A stretch of 64,000 bases of DNA from contig RQTK01001097.1 in the NCBI GenBank assembly GCA_003991915.1, forward strand, positions 5,001 through 69,000, read 5' to 3'. This document shows positions 39,262-62,257 of this stretch, in pieces. Position numbers and translations under genes: made by a program. The stretch is from Elysia chlorotica. Its lineage: Eukaryota; Mollusca; Gastropoda; Plakobranchidae. The notes under the pieces are model-generated. The model searched no databases, was not told where the DNA came from, and saw only the letters and a list, made by a program, of their open reading frames with translations. Numbering within the stretch: the stretch's first letter is position 1; every line of letters begins with the position of its first letter.

Positions 39262-42200
39262 CTATAAATCTATAAACGTTGCTCGTTCATTGTCTAATAG
39301 CACTGTCTGCAAAAAGATTTGGCCTAAATTATGTGTAATGAATTGTTGTTGATATTTACTGCCACAGTTTCCTGAGGCACAAACAAGGTTTTCCTGCTAT
39401 ACTAATGTTATGAAGTAAAAAAAGCTGCTGGATTTGAAAAAGACTTTTATTTAAAGGCTGACTGATGTCGTTCTTTAAACTAAAAAAAGAAGTCACGACT
39501 TGCCATTAAATATTGGTACGTCGAGGCACCATAGTGCCCAAATAGTAAAAAAAAATATGCAAGTGTATGTGGTAAGAAAATTAATAACACATCAAAATAA
39601 AATCAGAAAATCAGGGAAAAATATAGCGGCAATGAGCGTCAATCTTTGAACATTATTGCACCGCGCACTCTTATTTCAAAAGGTAAATATTTAAAAAATA
39701 GTTTGGATCTTTTATCTAGACTTGACTTTTACTGATTTTCCAACCAAAAATAATAGTGCGCGCACTGTTGAAGATTTTAGATGAAAGGCTTGAAGGACAC
39801 AATACTCTACAAAGTTCATTTCAACTCCAGTTTAACTGTGCTACAACAATTAAAAAAATATAATTATCTCTATTACCTTCGGTATGCAGAAAGACCTTTA
39901 AAGCACTTTTGGAGGCCTTAATATGCAATTGTTGATTTCACTTTGTTCAGTTCAGTAATTTGGGTTTGATTTTGGTAGCCTAAATTGTGCCGTATGGTTA
40001 TTGCGCGAAATGGAGAAACACAGGATGCCAAAGAGTTTGGCGAAAGGGACAACTTTCATGATCATAAACTTCTAGTGGTTTAAATGAAGATAGCTTGTGT
40101 AATTTTAGACAAGCTGAAAATTGTGAGGCTAAATTTCGCCAGTCACGAATCTTAGCGCTTGGTATTATCATGAAAAAATCAAACAGGGTTTTACGGAAAC
40201 AATTATCATGTTCATGGTTATAATTATTTCAATAATTTATGCATAATAGTTTGTATTCACTAACTTTAGTATTATATTGATAACTATTAACCTGGTAAGA
40301 TAGTCTTAATGTTATTCCCACAGTTAATTCCGGAATGTGCTTGGAAATGTTCAACCTAACAGTTCAAAATCAAAGCGACAGACCGGCATAGAATAAGACA
40401 ATGCTTGATAGTCGGAGCGTTGCAGCTTTAGCTGATACGGGCTTAGCTAAAATATTAATCAGGCTGTCGATGGTCCCAGCACCACCCATAGATAAGGCTC
40501 GAGAGGACGAGATAAGCACTCCAATCCTGTGATTGCCCCTATGGCCAGCGAGAGTTCAATATTGCATTAATTCCGGGCCCGACTTTGGTCAACGGCTCTT
40601 CCAGTTTAAGTGATACAACTTGTGTTGAAAATGTTTGTAGGTTAATGTTTGGATCTCTCAAAGTCAGAGAGTGGGAAATGGGAGAGAGAGAAAGAGAGAG
40701 AGAGAGAGAGAAGAGAGAATAGAGAGAGAGAGAAATAAAGAGAGGGAGGGATAGAGAGAGGGATATATGAAAGTAGGTTTGGATTATCAATATTAGGTGA
40801 ATGGTAAAAGTACAAACACAAACTTGAGTAAACCTCAGGGGTCAGCCGGTACCACGCTGGGGCATAGATGACAGAAGCCCGGGCTCTAATATTAACAATG
40901 TTTGTTGACCCTCCACTCGAGACCAGCGGTCTGAGGCTGGGGAACAGATTTTGGTGTCGTGAGAGCTCTCGTAGAGGATCAGCCGCAATACACGGCGTAG
41001 GAGTTGGTCTCTATTTTTAACTCTTGTATGCCAAAGTCAATCTTTAAGATACTCTTAACATGAATAGGTGAACGAACACATTGCTCCTCAAAAAAAAATT
41101 GGGGATGATAATACTTATATAATTTTGAGAAATTTTGAGACGTTGCAATGCAGTTACTTTTTAATCAACTTTTTAATAATTATAGCAATAGCAGTTTGTC
41201 TAAACAGCAGATGCAAAGAGTCGAAAGAGTAGTTAATTTGAAATAACGCCACAGCAGTAATTCAATTAGTAACGGTAGAGGTCAGAATTTGAGAAAGGAA
41301 ATGTTTTAGCGCATCTTTAAAACAATTTTAAATAAAAATCATTCGAGACATTTATTTAAGAAAATTTAGTTATCCTTTGGTTATGGTTTTATCACCCATT
41401 GATTTACTAATACGGATTAAAAAGTATGGTAGATGGAAAAGTCTCCAGTACTAAGATTGTTATACCATTGCAGCAACAACACACGCCGACGTGAAAGAAC
41501 TTTTGGACTCTGAGAGTTATACCTTGATAATAATTGGCTCTCGAATTTCAAAGCTGTTGTGAATTTTGGAAGATAATATTCTATACAAAAGTGGTAATCT
41601 TGCATGTGTTGTACATATCAAATATTTAATAATCGGAATGGTAAATACGAATTTTTCATATTTATACAGAAAAACATTTGAAAGCAAAGCAGGCGACGGG
41701 CTATGTCTACGAAGGACGTTATGGCTGTCGGCTGCGACGTCGACAAAACGAGCTGTTTTCGAACTATTCATTCAAATATAAATCTATCAATTTCCTGAAA
41801 TTTAGGTTCATTAAAAGTTAAACTTGTTTTTTAAGTTCTCCATGTAATAAATGCTTTTCTAAAAACTGAATTTACAACACAGTAAAATAAAATGAGAGAA
41901 ATGTCACCGAACTCGCTTCTCCACAGGCTTTTACTTTGTCAGTGACGAATTCTATCACTGACTGTCCTCCAGCACTATCGATTTCCACCATCTCTGTGTC
42001 GTTTGGAACAGAGTCTACGAAGACTGTTTAGATAAATTAGATTAATTAAAGAAAATCCCTACAAGCTTTAGCAAATATGAAATGTCTAGTTCATTGTTGT
42101 ATATCTAAAAATCATCTTCTGGTGTTTTCCCAGAGGTAATTATTAAATTAACTCCTAAAATACAATGACATCAGTCCAAGGCTTTTTATTATTGGTAGAT

Positions 42201-42450
42201 GACTAATGAACATATTTGTCTGATAAAAGTACCCCTAAAGTAGTTTAAACTCAAAGTCTTCAAACTAATTGTTCAATACAAAAAAGTTCTTCCCTCAGAT
42301 AGGTTATCTCTGCACCATAGTAGTAACGTTAAAGCTGACAATGCAAAATCTATTTGTGGTAACGATAATGGCGGACTTTTGAATCTTCTTTGTGCAGAGG
42401 TGACAAGTTTCTACGCATCATTTATTATGATGACATTATTTTAAGTGTAT
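39262..42450. other. Intergenic DNA, no gene seen
   Basis: An AG-rich tract lies at 40671-40760. A GC-richer, repeat-free block at 40360-40640 may be regulatory. Frames up to 84 codons near 41517-41781 overlap on both strands and show no domain. Confidence 0.4.
40671..40760. repeat. AG-rich microsatellite
   Basis: An imperfect AG array. Confidence 0.93.
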
Positions 42451-42580
42451 ATGGTCATGAGTGTAAACAAACATGGAAACGTACGGTCATGAGTGTAAAC
42501 AAACATGGAAAACGTATGGTCATGAGTGTAAACAAACATGGAAACGTACGGTCATGAGTGTAAACAAACATGGAAAACGG
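42451..42580. repeat. Minisatellite with alternating 32/33 bp units, four forkhead-type sites
   Basis: Four units: 42451-42482 (32 bp), 42483-42515 (33), 42516-42547 (32), 42548-42580 (33). Units 1 and 3 are identical, as are units 2 and 4 apart from the last base. The structure is thus a 65 bp dimer duplicated once. Each unit carries GTGTAAACAAACATGG, which contains the forkhead core TGTAAACA and an overlapping AAACAAACA. Confidence 0.95.
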
Positions 42581-45282
42581 ACTTTATAAACTGTGGATCG
42601 AGACGATATAATAAAAAATAAATTACTATATTTTAGGTTAGTCATATTGCCCTTATAGATATCTAGATCTAATCTAGTCCTAGATTATAATCTAACAGTA
42701 ATATTGCTGTTGTTCTTGTACCTTCTACACGTACACACCGCTCCGGAAGTTGTGCAAAGTCGCCAAAAATAGACCAACAATCTTAACCACGTAACCACTA
42801 TAAATAAATTGGTCTATCTCTATGTGATAAATAGAAGTTTTGCTCGTGTGAGCCAACATACCATCACGTGATCTGCGGAACCTCTGTCAGATGGTGCATC
42901 GGTGATCACCAGTGGTAGGCAGTAACTGAGTAAGTAGATGTCGGCGGTCGTGTACTCTTCTATACTCTCTTCTAGCTGTACCTTCTGAATTGTCTTCTGG
43001 GTGTTCATCAGAGTCTTCGCCACATAATTAATTCTGTATCGTGCTTGCTGTTCGATTTATTAGGAATGCCGCTCTTCTTCGTGTTCCTTTTCAGCGTAAT
43101 AGTCTTTGTAGCGCATTCTCTGACCACCATGTCAGATCTCCAGGTTTCAGTCTTTAGCAGAGGAAGGTCTTGGGAGTTCATTCAGAAAAGTCTTTAATTC
43201 GCTGATTTTTTATTTTTACATATTGAATGCAGTCCGTCCACGTCTGGCTGGCAATGTTTGTTATGACCCTGTATTTCTTTTTCTGGATTTTAAAGCCTGG
43301 AGATGATTGTGTTAGGTTTTCAATTAGGTTTTCCCACGTTTGTGTATTGTTTGCCCTTTCCTCACTCCATTTTTCTGCCTTGTAGTTTTGAAGAAAGTTT
43401 TAAAAATCACAATTACTTTCTTGTTTGTGAGTGTATTATTGGTATAGGACCATATTACTATGAACAATCTTCATTTAAGCCTCGGAAAAAGAAATCAAAT
43501 AAAAGCCCTTTTAATGCAATCGCATTTGCTACAGCCTCCATATGCGTCCGCACGCCGCCATACTCATGTGCCCTGGTTCCCCGACTAAAAGCACGATGTG
43601 GCTGCTATTTTAGAGTGCATATAACCACAAAAAAATCGCCTCTTGACATTTAAATTTGTAACATGGAAACTAGAATATTGTGAGGCTTGGGGGCTTTGCT
43701 TTTTTTTTCGTTAATTTTTTATATTTTGTTTGTTTTGTTGTTGTTATGGGAGGTTTGTGGGGGATGAAGTTTGGTCCTGTTTTGTTAACATTGACTTATC
43801 TTTACAAAAACATCTCAAGACTGAAATTTAGTACTGCCATCCATAAGTGAAATACACATTTTTTTTTTCGTTTGTTTGGAAAAATGGGTTATAAGTGACT
43901 ACAGGACCTCCAGTAAAAAGACTCGTTTGATGGATTGGACTAGAAAAGCAATGATCATTTTAAACGAAACCAAAAGTATGATGCATTAAGATATAAACTT
44001 CATCCCACGAAGGTTTAATAGGTTTATGATAATTGATTCAAGTATCTGAAATGATCGGAGTAATATTAACGTAAGGTTTGGCCTAAGTTGAAAATGTGAG
44101 TGTTCAAGAAAAGAATAAAATTGATTTTTACATATTATCAGTAGACAATAACTTCAACAGATTACTACAATTTTCCACCATTTCCAAAAGGTGCTTTCTT
44201 CCCGTGGTCCCTTTTCCTATGACCCCTCTGACATTTTTTATTCTTCAGAAAATTTCAAAGACTCTTTGATCTTAGATGCTTTATGTTTGCTTGTTTCAAA
44301 CTGATTAATAAAGCTGTTACCACTTTCATTTGAAGTCGAAAAAAACAACAACTTCTTCCTGCGCAAAGTGTTAGAAAATTTGCTAATCTAAAAATCAAAG
44401 GTTTTTGTTTTTGCAACTTCCGATTAGCGACTGCTTTGAGCTGCCATCGTGCAGATCTCCCGGTGAGAAGATGAAAAAGCAAAACTGTCGTCGGCATCAC
44501 GCTTGATTGTTGCGCAGCTCGGACAAAAATGTGTCTCCGATTATTATGCAGGCTTCTGGTTTGTCCTGAAGACGGAACAAACACTCTGAACAACTAGAAA
44601 AACAGAAAGTTCGAGTAGCGGAATGAATATTGCATTATTTTAATGCTGCGTCCTAGAATTGTGTTCATAGCTATTGAAGTTAGTAATGCGTTGAACACAT
44701 TACTGTTCTAAAGTGTAAAGATAATTTAAACGTCCGTTACTGCCAAGATGATTCGCTGCGCTGCCAAGAGCACTTAGCTTTTCCTTTGTTTGTGGACAGT
44801 TTTATCTTAAAAGCAATAATAATGCATTCATAATGGGGAGTGAAGGAGCCTTAGCTGATGTGTGTCTGTCTTTAGTATGTACAGAAGTGCAATGGGTGGA
44901 GAGAGATCTGAAAGACTGACATGTCTAAATATTACATCAAATTTACTTAATTGTGGTAAACTTCCAATTTACTATCATATAACTTTATAGAGGTATTGGA
45001 AGGGTAAAGCAGAGAAGAATGTTTTCACCTAAGCAAGTTGTAAAATAGCCGATGTTCTTTATAATAAAAAAAATAGGCCAGTTAAACAAAAGGTAGCAAT
45101 TTCTGTATAGTTCAACTCATGTAATTGAAACAGCAACCAAAAAGATAAAGTTTTTTTTCTGGAATATCCGAAGACGCTACTATAAATCAATGTGTCCAGA
45201 AATTAGTGCATAAAGCAAACTTTTAAAACTATTAAGCCGGGGACATAAGAAAGTTTAAAGTGCTTTAATTAAGAAAGTTTTC
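42581..45282. other. Intergenic DNA with a broken open frame
   Basis: Apart from the interrupted frame at 42862-43125, it holds AT-rich DNA with poly-T runs. Frames of 112-116 codons near 43303 and 44255 have no recognisable domains. Confidence 0.4.
42862..43125 (-). pseudogene. Interrupted open frame of unknown origin
   Basis: On the minus strand one frame reads HGGQRMRYKDYYAEKEHEEE, then two adjacent stops (43057-43062), then continues about 65 codons (IEQQARYRINYVAKTLMN ... DAPSDRGSADHVM). It reaches a donor-like GTATGT at 42861. The GGQRxRYKD word resembles one seen near the C-terminus of some non-LTR retrotransposon polyproteins, but nothing else supports that. It may be a decayed mobile-element ORF or chance. 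Confidence 0.2.
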
Positions 45283-45719
45283 TGTCTCTCTGAAACTGTC
45301 TCTCTGTCCCTCTCTCTTGTCTGTGTGCGTCTACTCTCCTCTCTTTCTCTCTCCCTAAATCACACTCTTCCTCTCTCTCTCCCTCTCTTTCTTCTCTCTC
45401 TCTCCCTCTCCCTCTCTTCCTCTCCTTTCTCCCCTCTCCATCCCTAAATCACACTCTCCCTCTCTTTCTCGCTCCCTTTCTCCCCCCCCCTCTCTCTCTT
45501 CCTCTCTTTCTCCCCTCTCTCTCCCTCTCCCTATCTCCCTAAGTAATTCTTCCCATCTCTCTCTCCCTCCCTCCCTCTCTCTCTCTCTCTTTTCCCCTCT
45601 TCCTCTCTTTCTCCCCTCTCTCTCCCTCTCTCCCTCTCCCTCTCCCTAAGTCGCTCTTCCCGCCTCCTTCTCCCTCCCTCTCTCTCCGCCTGTCCCTCCC
45701 TCTCTGGTACTCTCTCCAT
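45283..45719. repeat. Polypyrimidine tract, about 440 bp
   Basis: Almost pure C/T on the plus strand, built from CTCTCCCT-type words in a diffuse repeat with no single unit. It ends abruptly at a GC-richer block starting near 45720. Confidence 0.95.
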
Positions 45720-45920
45720 GATTAGTAGCTGTGCGCCTGTCTAGGAGGCACGCAACAGACTTCCGCCCGCCTCTAGCGCGCCACAGATTTTTGTTTGGGT
45801 CAGTGTTACCAGCACGTGCCCAGCGCGGGATGTTTGTAAACAGACCGCCCTATGACGCAATCTCTCTATTGTTCACCGCCCAGTCCACGGGTACCCTGTT
45901 AAGTCTTGCTTTTGATAGTA
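45720..45920. promoter_or_regulatory. GC- and CpG-richer island after the polypyrimidine tract
   Basis: It contains several CpGs, GCACGTGC (E-box), TGTTTGTAAACA (forkhead-type, near 45831) and TGACGCAAT (CREB or C/EBP-like). The overlapping frame (99 codons from 45731) has no domain and runs on into AT-rich DNA. A promoter or enhancer is possible but unproven. Confidence 0.25.
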
Positions 45921-48900
45921 ATTCTCGACCCTGTTGTTTACTAACATTAGTTTTTTGTTTAATTTTCTATTATTGTTATCATTATTATAGTATTTTCAAT
46001 TTTCAAGTTTCTAAGATTTTACTGGGTTAAACTTTCTTTAGAATTCGAGTGAGAGTGGGGGTGGGGAAGAGTTTATGTGTTTTTCCCTATATTATTTTCC
46101 TGACTTTACATAGTAACGTTTTGATATTTTTACTCCATATTGTGGGGGTGGGTGTGGGGGTGGAGGAGTCGGTGTTAGAAGGGTTTTTATAATTATTTTT
46201 TCCCTTCATGACCCCATCTTATAAAACTATTTTGGGTGTTTTCCCTATGTTTCTTATCAAATCTCTACGAGTTTATTTTGTTCGATCTTGCTAAAAGATC
46301 TGGGTTTGGTTTTTAAATAATTTCCTGCGTTTCTTTTCCGATCCCATGTATACTTGTTTTTTATGTTCTCTGTTCAAATGTCTAAAAATATTTACTTAGT
46401 TAGACCTCGTTAAAGCTGGGCGGGAGGTGGGGGGGGGTGGACTTTGTGTGTATCATTTCATTACTTTCCTGAACACTTGTGTTTAAATTTTGGGTGCATT
46501 TCTATTCTTTAAACTTATCAAAATTTACTTTGTAAAACCTTGCTACATTTGGGAAATAAAAGAGAGGGGGCGGTCTGTTTGTATGTTCTTGTTTTTTGTC
46601 TTGTAATTATGCTCTCTCACGATAATTTTTTTAAAAGTCTTTTTCTGTGATCTCTCCAAATAATCAGGCATGGTTTAAAATACAGAGACCTTTAGCAGGT
46701 TTAATTTGAAAAGAGAGAACTATTACTTTATTTCGAAGTGCTTATATTTTATAGGCGTCTTTCGACTTTACTATAATTATTATAACGCTAACTTTTTTTT
46801 TATTACTGAGGCTTTTAGCATTTCTTCGGTTGCTTGTGTTAGGAACGCATGCATTTTTAATCTAAATAAACGAATTTTTAATCTAAATAAACGAATTTTT
46901 AATCTAAATAAACGAATTTTTAATCTAAATAAACGAATTTATAAAGCGCTATAAGCAATGGGTACATTTCTTCCAATGACAATGTCTTAAATGGCTTAAA
47001 GAGTAATCGATCATATAAACATTGCGTTATAACCAATAGACAATATTGATAGTCTTTAACAATCTTAATTTGTCCAAGTGTGGAAGGCTCAGTAGTTAAT
47101 AAAAACATGACAAACGTGTGTAACTTTTGTTCCGATCCCCAAAATGTTGGTGCTTTAATTAATGATATCTAACCAAAGTCAACCAGGAGAAGGCGGCTGT
47201 TATGTCTGCTCCATCTGTTATAACATTGTAATATTATAGACTAAATCTGTTTAATGGTTTTAAATGAGTTTACCAGTCAAAGAATAAAAGCTTTTTTGTC
47301 TTTTTGAATAAATTTTTTTTATATACTGCCTGTACTATCAATGCAGTGTTAGTATTTAGGTGCAATTTGACACAAACATAAATAAGAGCCCCATTCACGA
47401 GTCTGATTTGATAACAATGAAGATAAAAAACACTAAATACAAAACAAAGTAAACACGGATTCTATCTAATTTTTGGCCTTTTCCCCAAGAAATTCATTTT
47501 TCCTTTTTTTTTGTCTTCTTATCAAAAGAAAAAAAGTACCACGAGTCCAGTTTTGTCAAATAAAGTCCCAACCCAACACGTTCGTCTCTTATAGCATGTG
47601 GTTAAATAAAAAAATGGGGAGATATAGCCTTTTGTCACCTATACCATCATTCTCTTGGTATGTGTTTCAAACGGCTTATTTGTCCAATTCTTTTTCTAAA
47701 AATTGAGCACGTGATATGTGAGGGTGCCTTTAAGTTCATCTCTTTAATACTCATCGAGATAAATATAGCCAATTTCTAATACGATATCAAAGAAAACCGA
47801 TATTACGTGATGTTTCAATTTTTGTTGAATTACCCTGAGCCTGAAAATCTTCGCCTTATCTTGTCTGTGGCCTCTTAGAAGTTTTAAGAGGTAAGTGTTG
47901 GTAAGAGCTGCCAAAAGGTATATTTGTTCGTATCTACACACTTCTTGCATAGATGTATTCACTTGGATTTCTGGTTAATGTTTGCAGCTTATAAAATCAG
48001 TGGTAGCCAATACTGTTTTTCAAACAATCCTTGGCTATTTTGCTTGCCTAGAAACCAAAACAGACAATTCAGTTTTAAATACATTAACTACATGTTAAGA
48101 GCCTCAACTACAAGCACACCAAACATCAAAAAAAAAAAACACATAAATATGTTGTTTTGCAGTGTGCTTTTATTTTCTTTTGATCAGCAATATTAGGAGT
48201 AAATGTAGACGTGGCTTCACCAAACTGTAAAAACATACAATGGTAGATACCGTGTTGTGTTCAGTGTTAAGACACATGTGCAAAAACATATCGATAAAAT
48301 AATTCTTTTACTCATTTACAGAAACATTGATAACGGTCTAATTTTCATGAACAACTGTCTTGCTAAAATAATTTTCAAAACCATGGTGAATTGTATGAAG
48401 CTATAAAATAAAATAAAGGCTAACAGAGGGGTATGCATTGAAGCATAGTTCGTCATGCTTTTGTGGGGCAATTTCACGTCAAGATTAAACTTCACACACT
48501 GTTCACAAAAGAAAAAAAATTGTAATAATCCTCAGAAGTTATACCGGCGTTTACCCTCGATATTTTGTCATAGGGACTAGAGAGACAGTGCCGTTTCTAC
48601 CCGATTCCAATTGTAATTAAATGTATGTGAATTAAAATGAACAAAAAATGTGTTCTTTTATTGTACAACCATGGCGCATATTACATAAGACAAAAACAAT
48701 AAACACCATTACCCTGTAACTGTGAACCTTTTACTTAATAAAAATAGTAATTGTATAGTGAAAGTCAAAGAATATTCAAAACAACCCGGATATATTTGAA
48801 CATAAAATCTCCATCTCATTTTTTTCTAAGATCTTCTGAAAATTGTAATTTGATCACACCTATATGCCTAGGCGTGCTCTTTCGTGTATTTCATGGTATG

Positions 48901-51900
48901 CATAATATTTATAAAGTATGGTACAGAGGCTGTGAAATTCTTCCATATCAGTCTTTACAACTAAAGGTTTACATTTTTTTCAATAATACAGAAAATGTTG
49001 GACTCCAAGAGCATAAAGTTTTTTTTTTCAAAAGATACAAAAACAATTAAAAAAAATCGATCCACGGCAAAATAGTTATCCTAGCGCCAATAGAGAAGTA
49101 CTCCGTTATATACAACAGCTTAATATAATCCTTGCATTTGTACCAATTAGATAGTACTCTGAGTTTAGCAAAAACTGAACCACAATTTTGTCAAGTTTAA
49201 CTGTGAGTTAACGTGCTACTTACAAACATAATCATAACAAGTGAGAAGTTATAAATACGGTCGAGTAAAAAGATAATATCAGCGAGCATAATAAATAAAT
49301 GAATATTAAAGCATTACAGCGTGCACAGCCAGTACAATATTGACAAGTACAAGTGACATAAGAATGCCCTATAAGCAGCAAAGATGTGACATTATTACAA
49401 GTACCATCGGAATAATGTTTAGCGTATGAAATAATCGAACTTTTAGCTCATACTTGTAGTTTTATTTTACTTGAAATACTTCGGTGATTGTATAATTTGA
49501 CCTCTATAGATAAAACTCTATAGCCTATAACCAGCAACATATCACAACTCAATTGGCCCTCTTCCAAAGTCGAGTCAACTTGGCACTTCCACAAAAAAAA
49601 ATAAAGTCAATGAAATAATATTAAGCAATGCGTGATTGTTAAGAATTAATCCTTTTTTTACTGCTAGCTAATCTCTCCCTTTTTTCGTCACTTGTCAATA
49701 CGCTCATCTTTCTGATGACCGTCAATGGCGATCTGGACGGAATGTTTGAACTGCACGACCAAAGATAAACTTAATTATGTCTGCTGTAATCATTATTTTC
49801 ATTGCTTTGTATCGAGTATAATCTTCTAGTTGTTTTTTAAAGCAAACTTCTTTATATTGTGAATGTACTAAGGATAAAGCTTGACTGCTGCTTATCTAAC
49901 ATGTAATTACATGATAAATTACAACTTCATCATCGCTCATAAACATCTGATTACCTCATAGCATTGGAACGAAAACCATGCAGTATGCAGACAAGAAACA
50001 AAAGGCACTAAGAAAGTTGATACTGAGAGGAGACCTCGCCCTTCGAGAGATACCAAACATTGTGGGGCGCTAAAAGCCACTTGGTATTATTTTCAGTTAG
50101 CGTGTTCCTCCTATAACATTAATATTAGGTATGCTATAGGTAATATCTAAGCGCGGTTAAAAAAAAAAGATGACAAATGTCAAACAATATAAATCCGACT
50201 TACAACATGTGAAACAAACTTGTGTTTAATTTACTGTTTACATTATTAAAGTAAATCACAATCTTTATTAGACAAAACTTTAGTTACAAGTCACAATTTT
50301 TGCTTCAACTGGTAATCCGTTTTAACAAACAAGTACATTCTTCGTAACCAGTCACTCAGTTCTAAAAAAGAATGTGCATGTTTGCAAACAAGAAGGTCAC
50401 AGTTTGGTGCTAGTAAAATGATTATGAGATTGTCTTGGATCTGAAAATTTTGTCAACATAAATAGCGTGCTGTTTACAACTGACACGCGTTTGCTGTCGT
50501 GATAAGCTTACAACAATAATATGAAAAAATTGAGAATATTAACTTATAAAACGACAGGACAATGAGACTGACATGTCATCATATTGCAATATTTCACTAT
50601 AAGGTTGTACGTAAGCTTAGACCGATTCTACACGAACTGTTGATAACTATCTACGGTTTACCACAACTTTTTACTTCGACAAAAACATATCTCATTTGAA
50701 TTCATATTAAAAAATTTAAAGCAACTTTTATGTACGACATAACATAATGATACGCAGTAGTAGAATAATAATAAGATAAAATCATGATAATTATATGCGA
50801 CATTTTTAAAGGGTGAATATTATTAACAAATGAGTGCTGTAACACAGATTAGAATGAAAGCAGTTTAAGATTAATTGAATGACATGTGCCACGAGGCCTT
50901 AACATTTTAAAGAAAAGTTGATATCTGTTATTTACAAGTGCATCATAACATTTTTTGGCATAATCATATACTATTACTCTACCAGTGTATTGATCTTCGC
51001 AATACCATTCAAGGATCAGGATCCTAAAGCTGGGGTTTCTTTTCACATTCAAGTTTTTCAGTATCATTCATTCATTCGTTCACAATCTCCATTTAACAAG
51101 CAGGTGAAAAGTTCAGGTTTTCCATTGTAATTTTTTTTACCAAAATAAGCAAGCAATTTCATATTGACAAAATAAATGACTATTTTGTGCGTAGGCCCAC
51201 AATATGATACGATTGTAAGTTATTTATGAGGAAATGATACCAAGGACCTTTCAACTGTACATCCATCTCGAGGTTTATTTTGACATGTTATAATGGTAGG
51301 AATGAGATGAATCTTGAACCATTCTATAAATCACAGGAATCAGATTTAACGTTATAGCAACACAGTACTCAGTCTCTCTATTTTATCGCCTAGTTTGAAG
51401 ATTGTTCTCTCTTATTCATAAAGTATAATTACCAGTGCTAGTTTAGACGTATATTTCCGACAATCATAATGGAACAATTATAATGGTCTGGTCGCTAGTT
51501 ATAAGAAGACCTCCATGTATTTACAAATGCAAGTTATAATAACAATGATACATTCCTTTAAAAGTTGATACATAAATTACACGAATTTACGTGAAATTAA
51601 CTTCCGGTTCAAACATTTTTTATAAAAAATAGAACACCTACTTAATGATCTTCCCTGCACTTAATATTTAAAATCAAATTCCGCGAACCTTGCTATTCCG
51701 GATAGAATTAGGGGATCTCAGGTTAATTTTCGACCCAAGGATTCCTTAGATGGGTTATTATTAAAATGAAATAACCCCTAAACATCTTAGCTTTGAAATA
51801 CGATCGAGCCGTTGCGAAGTTAAGATTAAGGAGTTTTTGTGGCAGTTATTTCAAATTGTCTGTGAGCATTAAGTGCCCTCGGTCTTCAAACTTCAGACGA

Positions 51901-52039
51901 AATCATATTTTGGTGCATTACAAAATTAATGATCATTGATGTAAGCTCTCCCTTAATGTCATTGATTCCTGTCCTGTTCCGAAAATTCTCGGGTTCCAAT
52001 CCTGGTTCAGCCAAATGTGACCTTGAGTCCTGGGGGCCT
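45921..52039. other. Intergenic DNA, no gene seen
   Basis: AT-rich. It holds the 21 bp minisatellite at 46854-46937 and G-rich stretches such as GTGGGGGTGGG near 46056-46166 and 46428-46440. Frames up to 99 codons lack domains. Confidence 0.45.
46854..46937 (+). repeat. 21 bp minisatellite, four identical units (reads IFNLNKR)
   Basis: Four exact copies of a TTTTTAATCTAAATAAACGAA-type unit at 46854, 46875, 46896 and 46917. As 21 is seven codons, an 82-codon plus-strand frame (46706-46954) carries the heptapeptide IFNLNKR four times. A Lys-Arg after every pentapeptide imitates neuropeptide-precursor processing. The perfect DNA identity and AT-rich context favour a plain minisatellite. Confidence 0.9.
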
Positions 52040-52815
52040 ATAATTTATTTGTTCTTCACCTCCCTCACGTCTTTTACAGAACTACTTGGCAAGTTGGAGT
52101 GTAAAACCGTGTCAGTGAGCTGTAACACGCCATTTTGACAGCTTGCCCCTGGCTTCAGATAATGCATTCAGCGCACGAGTTTGTTAGTTTGTCAGATGCT
52201 TTCTGAACGGTCACCGTCTACAACTAAACTATCCGGTGGGCTAATTAAATTTGTTACGGGTTGTGGGGGTTAAAAGAATTTCTTCTCAGCTGACCACAGT
52301 AATAATAGCATATCTCATAATTTAAGAAATGTAAGCTATTCAAAAAAGTGCATTCTTAGCCGTCTTTTTCTTTTCCTTTGATAACAGTCGCGGTGGTCAA
52401 TATGACATATAACCCGAAGTATTTGAACCATATTTCCCTTTGCAGAATCCGAAACTACTAGAGTAACGCGTTTACAGACAATGGCTTTCTAACACTGCTG
52501 GACCATGATACGCCTAGAGCTATTTTTAAGAAGAAAATTATATAAGCTTAATTTTTAATTCAAGCACTAGCCAAAGTCAGAGACTATATTCCAAAAATGA
52601 TGTATGTACATGCCACGAAATCAATGACTATGGTGATAGAAAGAACTGTCATGGTAAAGGCTGACAATACAGCGTGGTGCACGTTCTAACACTATACACT
52701 AAACATGTTCATTTAACAAGCTGCATCAATATTTCTTTCTTTTCTTGGACTATATATAGTCAATTTTCGGAGACGAAAAGCCAACTAAGCTTACTTTTCT
52801 TTCCTTTTAGCACTT
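52040..52815 (-). other. Probable 3' UTR of the sGC alpha gene (end undefined)
   Basis: This is the stretch downstream of the stop codon on the minus strand. The nearest poly(A)-signal-like hexamer is ATTAAA around 52552-52557; a canonical AATAAA lies near 52043-52048. Which is used cannot be decided from sequence. No ORF or repeat stands out. Confidence 0.35.

Positions 52816-62257
<9,442 letters not shown>

Noticed and set aside
42451-42580. CRISPR-like array
   Set aside because: The units are contiguous with no spacers and the DNA is eukaryotic; it is a minisatellite.
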